From Nitrospinota bacterium (lineage in GTDB: Bacteria; UBA8248): DNA of 5,261 nt. The translations under genes were made by a program, and so were the position numbers. Position 1 is the first letter of the stretch; every line of letters begins with the position of its first letter. Location of the stretch: positions 27,660 through 32,920 of the forward strand of contig DNYS01000137.1 of assembly GCA_003506735.1 (NCBI GenBank), given 5' to 3'. Of the stretch, positions 1 to 5,261 are shown one piece after another. Below the pieces are notes generated by a model. That model had not been told where the DNA came from and did not search any database. It was given only the letters and a program-made list of their open reading frames with translations.

Positions 1-2
1 AG

Positions 3-34
3 GCCCGCGCGCGCCACCGGCGGGACGCGCGGGC
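3..34 (-). terminator. GC-rich hairpin downstream of the antiporter gene, possible terminator
   Basis: Bases 3-11 (GCCCGCGCG) are perfectly complementary to 26-34 (CGCGCGGGC). Inside them 12-15 (CGCC) pairs with 19-22 (GGCG), leaving a 3-base ACC loop and a 3-base bulge at 23-25. The hairpin lies about 50 bases beyond the stop codon of the minus-strand antiporter gene, where an intrinsic terminator would be expected. The T-run that should follow on the minus strand would lie to the left of base 1 and cannot be seen, so the terminator call is an inference from stem strength and position. No T-run follows on the plus strand. Confidence 0.35.
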
Positions 35-83
35 GGTCAAAATGCCGAGGGGCAATTTTCCCCCGCCCTGCAATATTCCGGGG

Positions 84-1217
84 CTAGCCGAGGTTCACTA
101 GGAAATAGATGATCAGAAAAAAGAGGCTCAGCATGGCGGCGCCGTCGAAATTCGAGAGGGTGTGGCCGTCCTGCATCAATTCGAAAAGGACGAAAAATAT
201 CGGGAAGAGTTGCAGCATGAGAAAGATCAAGGTGGTGTCGATGGGGACACCGACGAAGCCCGCCGGGGCGAGCCCGAGCCACTGCACCGTCGAGATGAGG
301 ATCAGGGTGAAGGGAAAGACGAGGAACTTCACCTGGGTGATCCCGCCGAAGGCGTTCGAAAGGGCGATCTCGTATTCTTTTTTAAGGTGACTCTCGATTA
401 CGATAAAAATTTCCGCCATGCCCGCGAAGAAGGCCAGGACAAGCGCCGCGCGCACCGGAGGTAGTTGAACCTTGTGAAGCATGATTTCGGCGAATTCCGC
501 GACCATGTGGCCGCCGACGAAGGCCGCCAGCGTCCCGACGGCGAAGAGGAGAGACATGCGCCCGGCGGTCTCTTCAGTGCGGTCCGTGGGCCGGTGGGTA
601 TCCGGAACCTCGATCTCGCTGTAATGGGAGATCAGCGAGCCGAGGTATTGGGCAAAGATAAACAGCATGACGGCGCCGATGATGGCCGTTTCCGTGGCGG
701 TCACCACCAGTTTCGGTGGATTGCCGAGGCGGCCGATGAGGAACACCATTCCGAGGATGAGCGCGATCGTGCTTCCGACGATGAGAATCTCGCGGCCGAT
801 TTTATAAATCGGCGCGGGGAGCGCATATTCTCCACCACTCCCGGTTTTGGGGAGAAAGAACGAGTAGATGGAGAAGATGACCGCGTTGTTGTAAATCGTC
901 ACGATCGCGATGATCAGGGCGGCGACCGGATCGACGGCGACGACGAAGGTGATCACGACGAACTCGGGCAGGGTCGAAATGATTTCGCCGACGGTTCCCC
1001 CCACGAAGTGATTCCAGTTTTTCCGGGCGGAGAGAATCTCCGAGGCGTGGATGAGCGATTCGCTCGCGGCGTTGATCCAGGCGATGCCGCCCACCAGAGC
1101 GAACAGCCCGAACGACCAGGGATAGGCGAGCGCCGCGCCGGAGGGAATGAGAAACGTTATCACCGATATTACGGCACCCAGGATCATCGACCAAATCCAG
1201 AATGGCAGATTTTTCAT
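84..1217 (-). CDS. CaCA-superfamily cation antiporter (CAX-like Ca2+/H+ or Na+/Ca2+ exchanger)
   Basis: A 377-residue inner-membrane protein with about 11 hydrophobic segments (roughly 7-25, 33-52, 72-95, 97-122, 142-164, 173-195, 222-245, 253-276, 284-316, 327-347, 357-376). It is predicted to exchange Ca2+ or a similar cation for H+ or Na+. Two diverged alpha-repeats are visible. Repeat 1, about residues 72-115, has GGTVGEIISTLPE, with acidic E78 and E85, followed by N110-N111. Repeat 2, about 264-303, has AGMAEIF with E269, then SNAFGGITQ ending at Q295; the G-x-A-E and GG-x-x-Q pattern resembles CAX-type exchangers more than NCX. A hydrophilic, acid-rich loop at about 198-220 separates the two halves, as in CAX proteins. 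The start at 1217 has a weak GAGG (plus-strand 1227-1230) 9 bases upstream. Length is normal for bacterial CaCA members. The superfamily call is firm; ion and coupling specificity are inferred. Confidence 0.85.
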   Translation of the reverse strand: MKNLPFWIWSMILGAVISVITFLIPSGAALAYPWSFGLFALVGGIAWINAASESLIHASEILSARKNWNHFVGGTVGEIISTLPEFVVITFVVAVDPVAALIIAIVTIYNNAVIFSIYSFFLPKTGSGGEYALPAPIYKIGREILIVGSTIALILGMVFLIGRLGNPPKLVVTATETAIIGAVMLFIFAQYLGSLISHYSEIEVPDTHRPTDRTEETAGRMSLLFAVGTLAAFVGGHMVAEFAEIMLHKVQLPPVRAALVLAFFAGMAEIFIVIESHLKKEYEIALSNAFGGITQVKFLVFPFTLILISTVQWLGLAPAGFVGVPIDTTLIFLMLQLFPIFFVLFELMQDGHTLSNFDGAAMLSLFFLIIYFLVNLG

Positions 1218-1472
1218 CGATAACGGCCTCGCACGGGCGGGAAGGGAGATGACAAAAATGCAGGCGGTGGACTTGATAAAAGATTATGGCTGAAAAATTC
1301 CTTTTAGGATAGATAATTCCGGGCGGCCGGCGGCGGGTCCCGTTCCGGTCTCATGCCGCCTCGTTTCGAAAACCCTCTCTGCATGGTAAAACCCAATACC
1401 AGATTCGCCGCCGCCCGTCTCAGGCCGGTGAGTGGACGTTCCAAACGAAACGCCGTAACCCGGAAAAGGGCC
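1218..1472. other. Divergent intergenic region with an AT-rich island
   Basis: This 255-base spacer separates the divergent antiporter and oxidoreductase starts and must supply promoters in both directions. About 1271-1320 is distinctly AT-rich against a GC-rich background, while the flanks are GC-rich. It contains a short inverted repeat TCCT-TTT-AGGA (1299-1309), an 8-base palindrome TTTCGAAA (1364-1371), and 8-base complementary arms at 1320-1327 and 1410-1417. The plus-strand frame stays open from 1353 into the oxidoreductase gene, but those 40 codons give a basic, low-complexity stretch unlike the LLM fold, so I leave them untranslated. No riboswitch or small RNA is recognised. Confidence 0.6.
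1290..1317 (+). promoter_or_regulatory. Candidate sigma70-type promoter for the oxidoreductase/CoA-transferase unit
   Basis: CTGAAA (1290-1295, four of six matches to TTGACA) and GATAAT (1312-1317, five of six to TATAAT) are 16 bases apart in the AT-rich island. Transcription from here would give a leader of about 150 bases before the start at 1473. The match is modest and found by eye; AT-rich sequence gives such matches by chance. On the opposite strand CATAAT (plus-strand 1283-1288) could serve as a -10 for the antiporter gene but lacks a convincing -35. Confidence 0.2.
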
Positions 1473-2474
1473 ATGACGAAAAAACTGGGATATTGCCTGC
1501 TCTCTTTTGTCGATATGCCCATTTCCGAGATGGGAGAGGTGGCGCACGAGGCCGAGGATCTGGGATATGATCGCGCCTACACGACCGAATCGCTCACGGA
1601 CTCGTTCGCCATCCACATGGTGATGGCCATGAAGACCACCCGGATCGTAGTGGGCAGTTTTATCGCCATCATCTACCATCGCCATCCCCATATCGCCGTC
1701 CAGGCCGCTGTCGCCATCAGCGAGATATCGGGCGGGCGCTACATTCTGGGCTTGGGCCTGGGCCATCCCCCCCGCGTCAAGGGGATGGGGATGAAAATGG
1801 GAAAGCCCCGCGAGGACATGCGAAAGTATCTAACCGAGGTGCGCGGCCTCCTCGAAGGCAGGAAAGTCTACGACATGCCCGTTCAGACCTACCAGGGCGA
1901 GGAGCTCCGGTTCCGGGTTCCCGCCCACCGCGTGCCGGTGTGCTCGGCAGCGGTTGGGGAGAAGATGACCGAACTGGGCGGCGAGCTTTCGGACGGTCTG
2001 ATGCTCTACATGCTTCCCCTCTCGCGCATGGGCCTGATCATGGAGGCGCGCGGCCGGGGAGCCGAAAAGGCCGGCAGGAGCCCGGCCGAGGTGGAGGTCA
2101 ACCTGGGGATTCACACTTTTCTCTCGAGTGACCTCGAGGGCGCGCGCGAGAAGGCCCGCGCGACGCTGACCTATTGGCTGGCGCTTCCGGCCTACAACGC
2201 CTCGATTCGCGAGAGCGGATACGAGGAAGAGGCGGACGCGTTGCGCGATGCCTTCGCGCGGGGAGACCAAAAAGCCCTTCGCGCCGGGATTACGGACGCG
2301 ATTATCGATGAGTTCTGCCTGGTCGGCCCGCCCGAGCGGTGCCGCGAGCGGCTGGATGCCTTCCGGGAGGCGGGGGCGGAGGTCCCGATCCTGATGATCG
2401 ACCCGGCCGAGCCCGGCGAGGATTATCCCGCCGCGATGCGGCGGACGCTGAAGGGCTTGGCGCCGGGCGGATAA
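1473..2474 (+). CDS. LLM-class flavin/F420-dependent oxidoreductase (A)
   Basis: A 333-residue cytosolic protein of the bacterial luciferase-like monooxygenase (TIM-barrel) superfamily, which uses FMN or F420 for oxidation or reduction. The N-terminus begins directly with barrel strand 1 (KLGYCLLSF), followed by a helix and GYDRAYTTES (31-40). Diagnostic blocks are HPHIAVQAA (71-79) and SGGRYILGLGLGH (86-98), the superfamily's HP-x-x-x-A-x-Q and S-x-GR-x-x-x-G-x-G signature. A C-terminal FCLVGPPERCRERLDAF (281-297) matches the usual VG-x-P-e-x-x-x-x-L motif. Length is typical. I chose ATG 1473 because the open frame reaches back to 1353 but the extra 40 residues are basic and non-homologous; GGAA lies 7 bases upstream. 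First gene of a likely three-gene operon; the next start is 29 bases downstream. The superfamily is secure; cofactor and substrate are not determined. It resembles Mer-like (methylenetetrahydromethanopterin reductase) members but need not share that reaction. Confidence 0.88.
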   Translation: MTKKLGYCLLSFVDMPISEMGEVAHEAEDLGYDRAYTTESLTDSFAIHMVMAMKTTRIVVGSFIAIIYHRHPHIAVQAAVAISEISGGRYILGLGLGHPPRVKGMGMKMGKPREDMRKYLTEVRGLLEGRKVYDMPVQTYQGEELRFRVPAHRVPVCSAAVGEKMTELGGELSDGLMLYMLPLSRMGLIMEARGRGAEKAGRSPAEVEVNLGIHTFLSSDLEGAREKARATLTYWLALPAYNASIRESGYEEEADALRDAFARGDQKALRAGITDAIIDEFCLVGPPERCRERLDAFREAGAEVPILMIDPAEPGEDYPAAMRRTLKGLAPGG

Positions 2475-2490
2475 ATTTTTCGGATTTTTC

Positions 2491-2497
2491 GAGGAGA
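2491..2497 (+). promoter_or_regulatory. Ribosome binding site fixing the start of oxidoreductase B
   Basis: GAGGAGA lies 6 bases before ATG 2504. The frame is also open upstream to 2339, overlapping the preceding gene, but that extension is Gly/Pro/Arg-rich shadow sequence. This strong site and the barrel-strand beginning MKFGLAIF together decide the start. Confidence 0.8.
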
Positions 2498-2503
2498 CCC
2501 CAC

Positions 2504-3343
2504 ATGAAATTCGGTTTGGCCATTTTTCCCACCGAGGACACGATGTCTCCCGCCGAGCTTGGCCGGGCGGTCGAGGAGCGCGGCTTCGAGTCGATTCTGT
2601 TTCCCGAGCACACCCATATTCCCTCCGCGAGGACGACTCCCTGGCCCGGCGGGGCCGACCTGCCCCGCGAGTACCCGCGCAACCTGGACCCATTCGTGGC
2701 CATGGCCGCGGCGGCCACGGCGACGGAAACCCTCATGGTCGGAACCGGCATCTGCCTCGTCATCCAGCGCGATCCCATCGTTCTGGCCAAGGAGGTGGCG
2801 AGCGTGGACTATATCTCGGGCGGGCGCGTCCTGTTCGGGATCGGCGGGGGATGGAACGCCGAGGAGATGGCGAACCACGGCACCGAATTCAAGAGCCGCT
2901 GGAAGGTGCTGCGCGAGCGAATCGAGGCGATGAAGGAAATCTGGACGAAGGATGAGGCCACCTACCATGGCGAGCATGTGAATTTCGACGCCATCTGGGC
3001 CTGGCCCAAGCCGGTGAAGCGGCCCCACCCGCCGATTCTGGTCGGGGGCCATGGCCCCCGCACCCTCCAGCGGGTTGTGCGCTACGGGGACGAATGGATG
3101 CCGATATGCCGGGGGGATTCTTCCTATGCGGATGACATTCAAAGGTTAAACGGGCTTGCCGCCGAGGCTGGGCGCGATCCGATTCCGGCTACCCTGTTTT
3201 TCGCGCCCGCCGATCCGGCGGCCCTCAAAAAATACAGCGCCGAGGGTTTTCACCGGTTTATTTTCTATCTCCCGGCCATCGGGGCCGATGAACTCCTTCC
3301 CCGGCTCGACAGCCTGGCGAAGATCGTTCGCGGGTTCGATTAA
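2504..3343 (+). CDS. LLM-class oxidoreductase (B), Rv2161c-like F420-dependent family
   Basis: A 279-residue cytosolic LLM-fold enzyme. Strand 1 is MKFGLAIFPT (1-10); GFESILFPEHTHIP (27-40) is the second barrel strand with the conserved E-H pair. The core signature runs RDPIVLAKEVASVDYISGGR (89-108), then FGIGGGWNAEEMANHG (111-126). It continues with AMKEIWTKDEATYHGEHV (142-159), WPKPVKRPHPPILVGG (167-182) and GDEWMP (195-200). The block GWN-x-EEM-x-NHG, IWT-x-x-x-A-x-YHGE and PKPV-x-xPHPPI-x-VGG is what I know from the Rv2161c-type group (TIGR03619), usually annotated F420-dependent. It uses the reduced or oxidised deazaflavin as hydride carrier, if that assignment holds. It is only distantly similar to the preceding gene, so this is not a recent duplication. 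It sits 29 bases after gene A and 32 before the CoA-transferase. Substrate unknown; FMN use cannot be excluded. Confidence 0.9.
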   Translation: MKFGLAIFPTEDTMSPAELGRAVEERGFESILFPEHTHIPSARTTPWPGGADLPREYPRNLDPFVAMAAAATATETLMVGTGICLVIQRDPIVLAKEVASVDYISGGRVLFGIGGGWNAEEMANHGTEFKSRWKVLRERIEAMKEIWTKDEATYHGEHVNFDAIWAWPKPVKRPHPPILVGGHGPRTLQRVVRYGDEWMPICRGDSSYADDIQRLNGLAAEAGRDPIPATLFFAPADPAALKKYSAEGFHRFIFYLPAIGADELLPRLDSLAKIVRGFD

Positions 3344-3375
3344 CCGATTTTATCTCAGAGGGCGGAAACCGAATT

Positions 3376-4581
3376 ATGAACACGGGGCAAACGAACGAGG
3401 GCGCTCTCGCCGGAATGCGGGTCATCGAGGTCTGCCAGAATTTGTCGGGCCCCTACTGCTGCACGGCGCTGGCCGACATGGGCGCGGACGTCATCAAGGT
3501 GGAGCCGCCCGGCGGCGACCACTCCCGGTCCATCGGCCGCCACTTCGCCGGGGGCGAGAGCTACGCGTTCATGACCCTCAACCGCAACAAGCGGAGCATC
3601 GTCCTCGACCTCAAGAGCGAGGCGGGCAAGGGCATTCTCAAGGAGCTGGCGGCGGGGGCGGACGCGCTGGTCGAAAACGTCCGGCCCGGGGCCATGGAGC
3701 GGATGGGGCTCGGCTACAAAGACCTCAAGAAGGTGAAACCCGATCTCATCTACGCCACGATATCGGGCTTCGGCCGAACGGGACCATATGCTGATCGGGG
3801 CGGGTACGATCTGATCTCCCAGGGCTTCTCCAGCCTGATGAGTTTTACCGGAGAGCCGGGCCGGGACCCGGTGAAAATTCCGGTTCCCCTCTGCGACCTG
3901 AACGCCGGGATGTACTCGGCCCTGGCCATCCTCTCGGCGATGTTCCACCGCCAGCGCGCCGGAAAAGGGCAGTCGATCGACACCTCGCTCACGGACGCGG
4001 GCCTGGGCTACACTATCTGGCAGGCGTCCCAGTTTTTCCCCTCGGGCCAGCCGCCCGTCGCGAAGGGAACGGCCCATGAAATATCGGCCCCGTATCAGGC
4101 CTTCCGGTGCGCGGACGGCTACATCATCTTCGGGGCGTCGAGCCCGCTTAACTGGACGCGGATGTGCAAGGAGATCGGACGCGAGGATCTCCTGGAGCGC
4201 GAGGAGTACGCCAACCCCGAGCTTCGGGGAATAAACGAGATAGAGTTGGCCCGCGAAATCGAGGAAACCTTGATGAAGGCCCCGCGCGATGAGTGGCTCG
4301 AGCGCCTGAATGCGGTCAACGTGCCCTGCGGCCCCATCCATAATATGACCGAGACCTTCAATCATCCCCAGATTCAGGCGCGCGGGATGGCCGTCGAGAT
4401 CGATCATCCCAAGGCCGGGCGGATGAAGGTGCTGGGGTTGCCGCCGAAGATGTCCGGAACCCCCGTCGCCGTCCGCTCGCCGGCCCCCCTCCTCGGTCAG
4501 CATACGGATGAAATTCTTCGCGAGCTGGACAAGAGCGATGAGGAGATTCGGCGGCTCCGCGAATCGGGCGCCGCCATTTGA
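3376..4581 (+). CDS. CaiB/BaiF family (class III) CoA-transferase
   Basis: A 401-residue cytosolic enzyme, normal length for the family, that transfers CoA between a CoA thioester and a free carboxylic acid through an aspartyl-CoA intermediate. The N-terminal Rossmann-like half shows LAGMRVIEVC (11-20), SGPYCCTALADMGADVIKVE (24-43) and PPGGD (44-48). It also has LNRNKRSIVLDL (68-79), LVENVRPGAMERMGLGY (98-114) and ISGFGRTGPYADRGGYDL (129-146). The likely catalytic Asp is D174 in PLCDLNAGMYSALAIL (171-186), followed by GKGQSIDTSLTD (196-207). The C-terminal half has AFRCADGYI (242-250) and the VPCGPIHNM segment (316-324). The start has GGCGGA 9 bases upstream. Last gene of the plus-strand unit, followed by a strong terminator. 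Members act in oxalate, carnitine, bile acid, aromatic and methyl-branched acid metabolism; the alignment features do not pick one, so I give no gene symbol. Family very secure, substrate unknown. Confidence 0.95.
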   Translation: MNTGQTNEGALAGMRVIEVCQNLSGPYCCTALADMGADVIKVEPPGGDHSRSIGRHFAGGESYAFMTLNRNKRSIVLDLKSEAGKGILKELAAGADALVENVRPGAMERMGLGYKDLKKVKPDLIYATISGFGRTGPYADRGGYDLISQGFSSLMSFTGEPGRDPVKIPVPLCDLNAGMYSALAILSAMFHRQRAGKGQSIDTSLTDAGLGYTIWQASQFFPSGQPPVAKGTAHEISAPYQAFRCADGYIIFGASSPLNWTRMCKEIGREDLLEREEYANPELRGINEIELAREIEETLMKAPRDEWLERLNAVNVPCGPIHNMTETFNHPQIQARGMAVEIDHPKAGRMKVLGLPPKMSGTPVAVRSPAPLLGQHTDEILRELDKSDEEIRRLRESGAAI

Positions 4582-4656
4582 TCCCGGGCTGTCATCCCCG
4601 GCGGCTGCCCAAGATTTTCTTATTTATTTCTTATTTGAAGAAAACGGTTCTCCTCC

Positions 4657-4697
4657 AACAAAAACCCCCTGGCCATCGTGGCTGGGGGGTTTTTGTT
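4657..4697. terminator. Bidirectional intrinsic terminator between convergent genes
   Basis: Arms 4657-4675 and 4679-4697 form a 19-pair stem with a 3-base TCG loop. The outer 13 pairs are perfect (AACAAAAACCCCC against GGGGGTTTTTGTT), then come two G-T wobbles and four more Watson-Crick pairs. Read on the plus strand, a G-rich stem runs into TTTTT (4690-4694), ending the CoA-transferase transcript 76 bases after its stop. Read on the minus strand, the complement of AAAAA (4660-4664) provides the T-run for the cytochrome gene, whose stop is about 24 bases before the stem. The symmetry and the position between two converging genes make a shared terminator very likely. Confidence 0.92.
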
Positions 4698-4720
4698 CGG
4701 TGCAGGCTGATGAAGAAAGT

Positions 4721-5188
4721 TTAAGATTTCATCTTCTTCTTTTTCTTTGGGCCGCGGAAAGCTTTGTGGCACCCACCGCAGTTTTTGCCGATGTTTTTCA
4801 TGGATTTGGCGACCACGGCTTTACTCTTGGAACTGTTCATGGAGAAGACGGCGACGCTGATGGCAAAGGCCTTGGCCTTGGCATCGAACCCTTTCATGTT
4901 CTTCCAGATGGCCGCCTTGGCCCTTCCGCTCGTGTCTTTTTTCTTGAACGTCTTGGCGATTTTACCGGCCTGATTGTAGAGCTCTTTGGCCGCTTTTCCG
5001 GCCGCCTTGTGGTCGCCGGCCTTCGCGGCTTTTTTGATCGCTTTCCAGGTCTTGTTCTGGGCCCGCATGAGCTTTCTTTGGGCCGATAAACCTCCGCCGC
5101 CCATCATGCCGCCATCGGCGCAACCGGCGGCAAACACCCCGGCCAGGATCATCAGAGCGCCACCCTTCCAGATTCGTGATTTTAACAT
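4721..5188 (-). CDS. Lysine-rich cytochrome c'/c-556-like lipoprotein
   Basis: A 155-residue exported mono-haem cytochrome. The N-terminus has a basic start (KSRIWK), a hydrophobic core (about 10-20) and a lipobox-like A-A-G-C with Cys23 as probable lipidation site; Ala at +2 favours outer-membrane sorting. A Gly/Met linker (26-33) follows. The rest looks all-helical, with the only haem site CGGCH at 137-141 near the C-terminus, followed by KAFR: this late C-x-x-C-H-x-x-x-R arrangement is typical of the cytochrome c' four-helix bundle. Met41 in the first helix could be a sixth haem ligand as in c-556 proteins, making it electron-transfer rather than gas-binding; this is inferred. The mature chain is extraordinarily basic: 31 Lys and 4 Arg against 5 Asp/Glu in 133 residues, ending in a KKKKK run. 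It stands alone on its strand, converging on the CoA-transferase. Role likely periplasmic electron transfer or nitric-oxide binding. Confidence 0.8.
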   Translation of the reverse strand: MLKSRIWKGGALMILAGVFAAGCADGGMMGGGGLSAQRKLMRAQNKTWKAIKKAAKAGDHKAAGKAAKELYNQAGKIAKTFKKKDTSGRAKAAIWKNMKGFDAKAKAFAISVAVFSMNSSKSKAVVAKSMKNIGKNCGGCHKAFRGPKKKKKMKS

Positions 5189-5198
5189 ATTCGAATTG

Positions 5199-5205
5199 CT
5201 CCTTT
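5199..5205 (-). promoter_or_regulatory. Ribosome binding site of the cytochrome gene
   Basis: On the minus strand AAAGGAG lies 10 bases before the ATG at 5188, a near-consensus Shine-Dalgarno sequence that supports this start and implies good translation. The remaining sequence to the window edge (5206-5261) probably carries the leader and perhaps the promoter, but I see no convincing -35/-10 pair. Confidence 0.75.
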
Positions 5206-5261
5206 CGTAGTTAAAGAGGCTGCTGAAAAACTATTTCCAGAGGTCTTCGACGAGTGATATT

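Noticed and set aside
465..1223. Long plus-strand open frame of 252 codons opposite the antiporter gene
   Set aside because: Its product is rich in Asp, Glu, Arg and His with no recognisable fold; it is the antisense shadow of hydrophobic codons in the membrane protein gene.
1353..1472. In-frame N-terminal extension of oxidoreductase A from ATG 1353
   Set aside because: The 40 extra residues are Arg/Ala-rich and not part of the LLM barrel, whose first strand begins right after the ATG at 1473.
2339..2503. In-frame N-terminal extension of oxidoreductase B overlapping oxidoreductase A
   Set aside because: The extension is Gly/Pro/Arg-rich shadow sequence, and GAGGAGA lies 6 bases before the ATG at 2504.
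2696..2718. GTGGCC / GGCCAC inverted repeat in oxidoreductase B
   Set aside because: It lies in a run of Ala codons (AMAAAATAT region) where GC-rich codon choice produces such repeats; no sign of a regulatory role.
3277..3290. CATCGG / CCGATG inverted repeat near the end of oxidoreductase B
   Set aside because: Within the coding frame, short, without a T-run, and 50 bases before the stop; not a credible terminator or operator.
3355..4503. Long minus-strand open frame of 382 codons opposite the CoA-transferase
   Set aside because: The opposite strand encodes an unmistakable CaiB/BaiF protein; the antisense product has no recognisable motifs and arises from GC-rich codon bias.
4615..4644. Inverted repeat TTTTCTT / AAGAAAA in the convergent spacer
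   Set aside because: Only seven A/T-dominated pairs with a 16-base loop; expected by chance in this AT-rich patch, and the real terminator lies just downstream.
4508..5089. Plus-strand open frame of 193 codons running through the terminator and opposite the cytochrome gene
   Set aside because: It crosses a strong terminator and lies antisense to a gene with a signal peptide, haem motif and good ribosome binding site; its Phe-rich product mirrors the Lys codons of the cytochrome.

Overview
The window is 5.3 kb of GC-rich bacterial chromosome with five complete protein genes, third positions strongly biased to G/C, and short intergenic gaps. No rRNA, tRNA, insertion sequence, CRISPR array or phage gene is visible. 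A Sec-exported, lipid-anchored c-type cytochrome implies a Gram-negative-type envelope and respiratory metabolism. Two luciferase-like monooxygenase (LLM) fold oxidoreductases, one resembling a family usually annotated as F420-dependent, next to a CaiB/BaiF CoA-transferase, are a combination common in environmental, often uncultivated, GC-rich bacteria. The sequence alone does not fix the phylum.

Layout. (1) 84-1217, minus strand: an integral membrane cation antiporter of the CaCA superfamily, with CAX-like features; a GC-rich hairpin lies beyond its stop codon at the left edge. (2) 1218-1472: a divergent, non-coding spacer with an AT-rich island. (3) 1473-4581, plus strand: a three-gene unit with gaps of 29 and 32 bases, encoding LLM oxidoreductase A, LLM oxidoreductase B (Rv2161c-like) and a class III CoA-transferase. 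(4) 4582-4720: a convergent spacer holding a strong, symmetrical, bidirectional intrinsic terminator. (5) 4721-5188, minus strand: a very lysine-rich cytochrome c'/c-556-like lipoprotein with a good ribosome binding site; its promoter should lie at or beyond the right edge.

How the genes may work together. The three plus-strand genes look co-transcribed and suggest a small metabolic module: the CoA-transferase would move CoA onto a carboxylic acid, and the two flavin- or F420-dependent enzymes would oxidise or reduce the substrate or its products. The substrate cannot be read from sequence. The antiporter (divergent) and the cytochrome (convergent) are separate transcription units with no evident functional link to the module. 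I see no clear sign of a wholly new defence or mobile system. The least ordinary items are the extremely basic cytochrome, the two-LLM plus CoA-transferase cluster, and the diverged ion-binding repeats of the antiporter.
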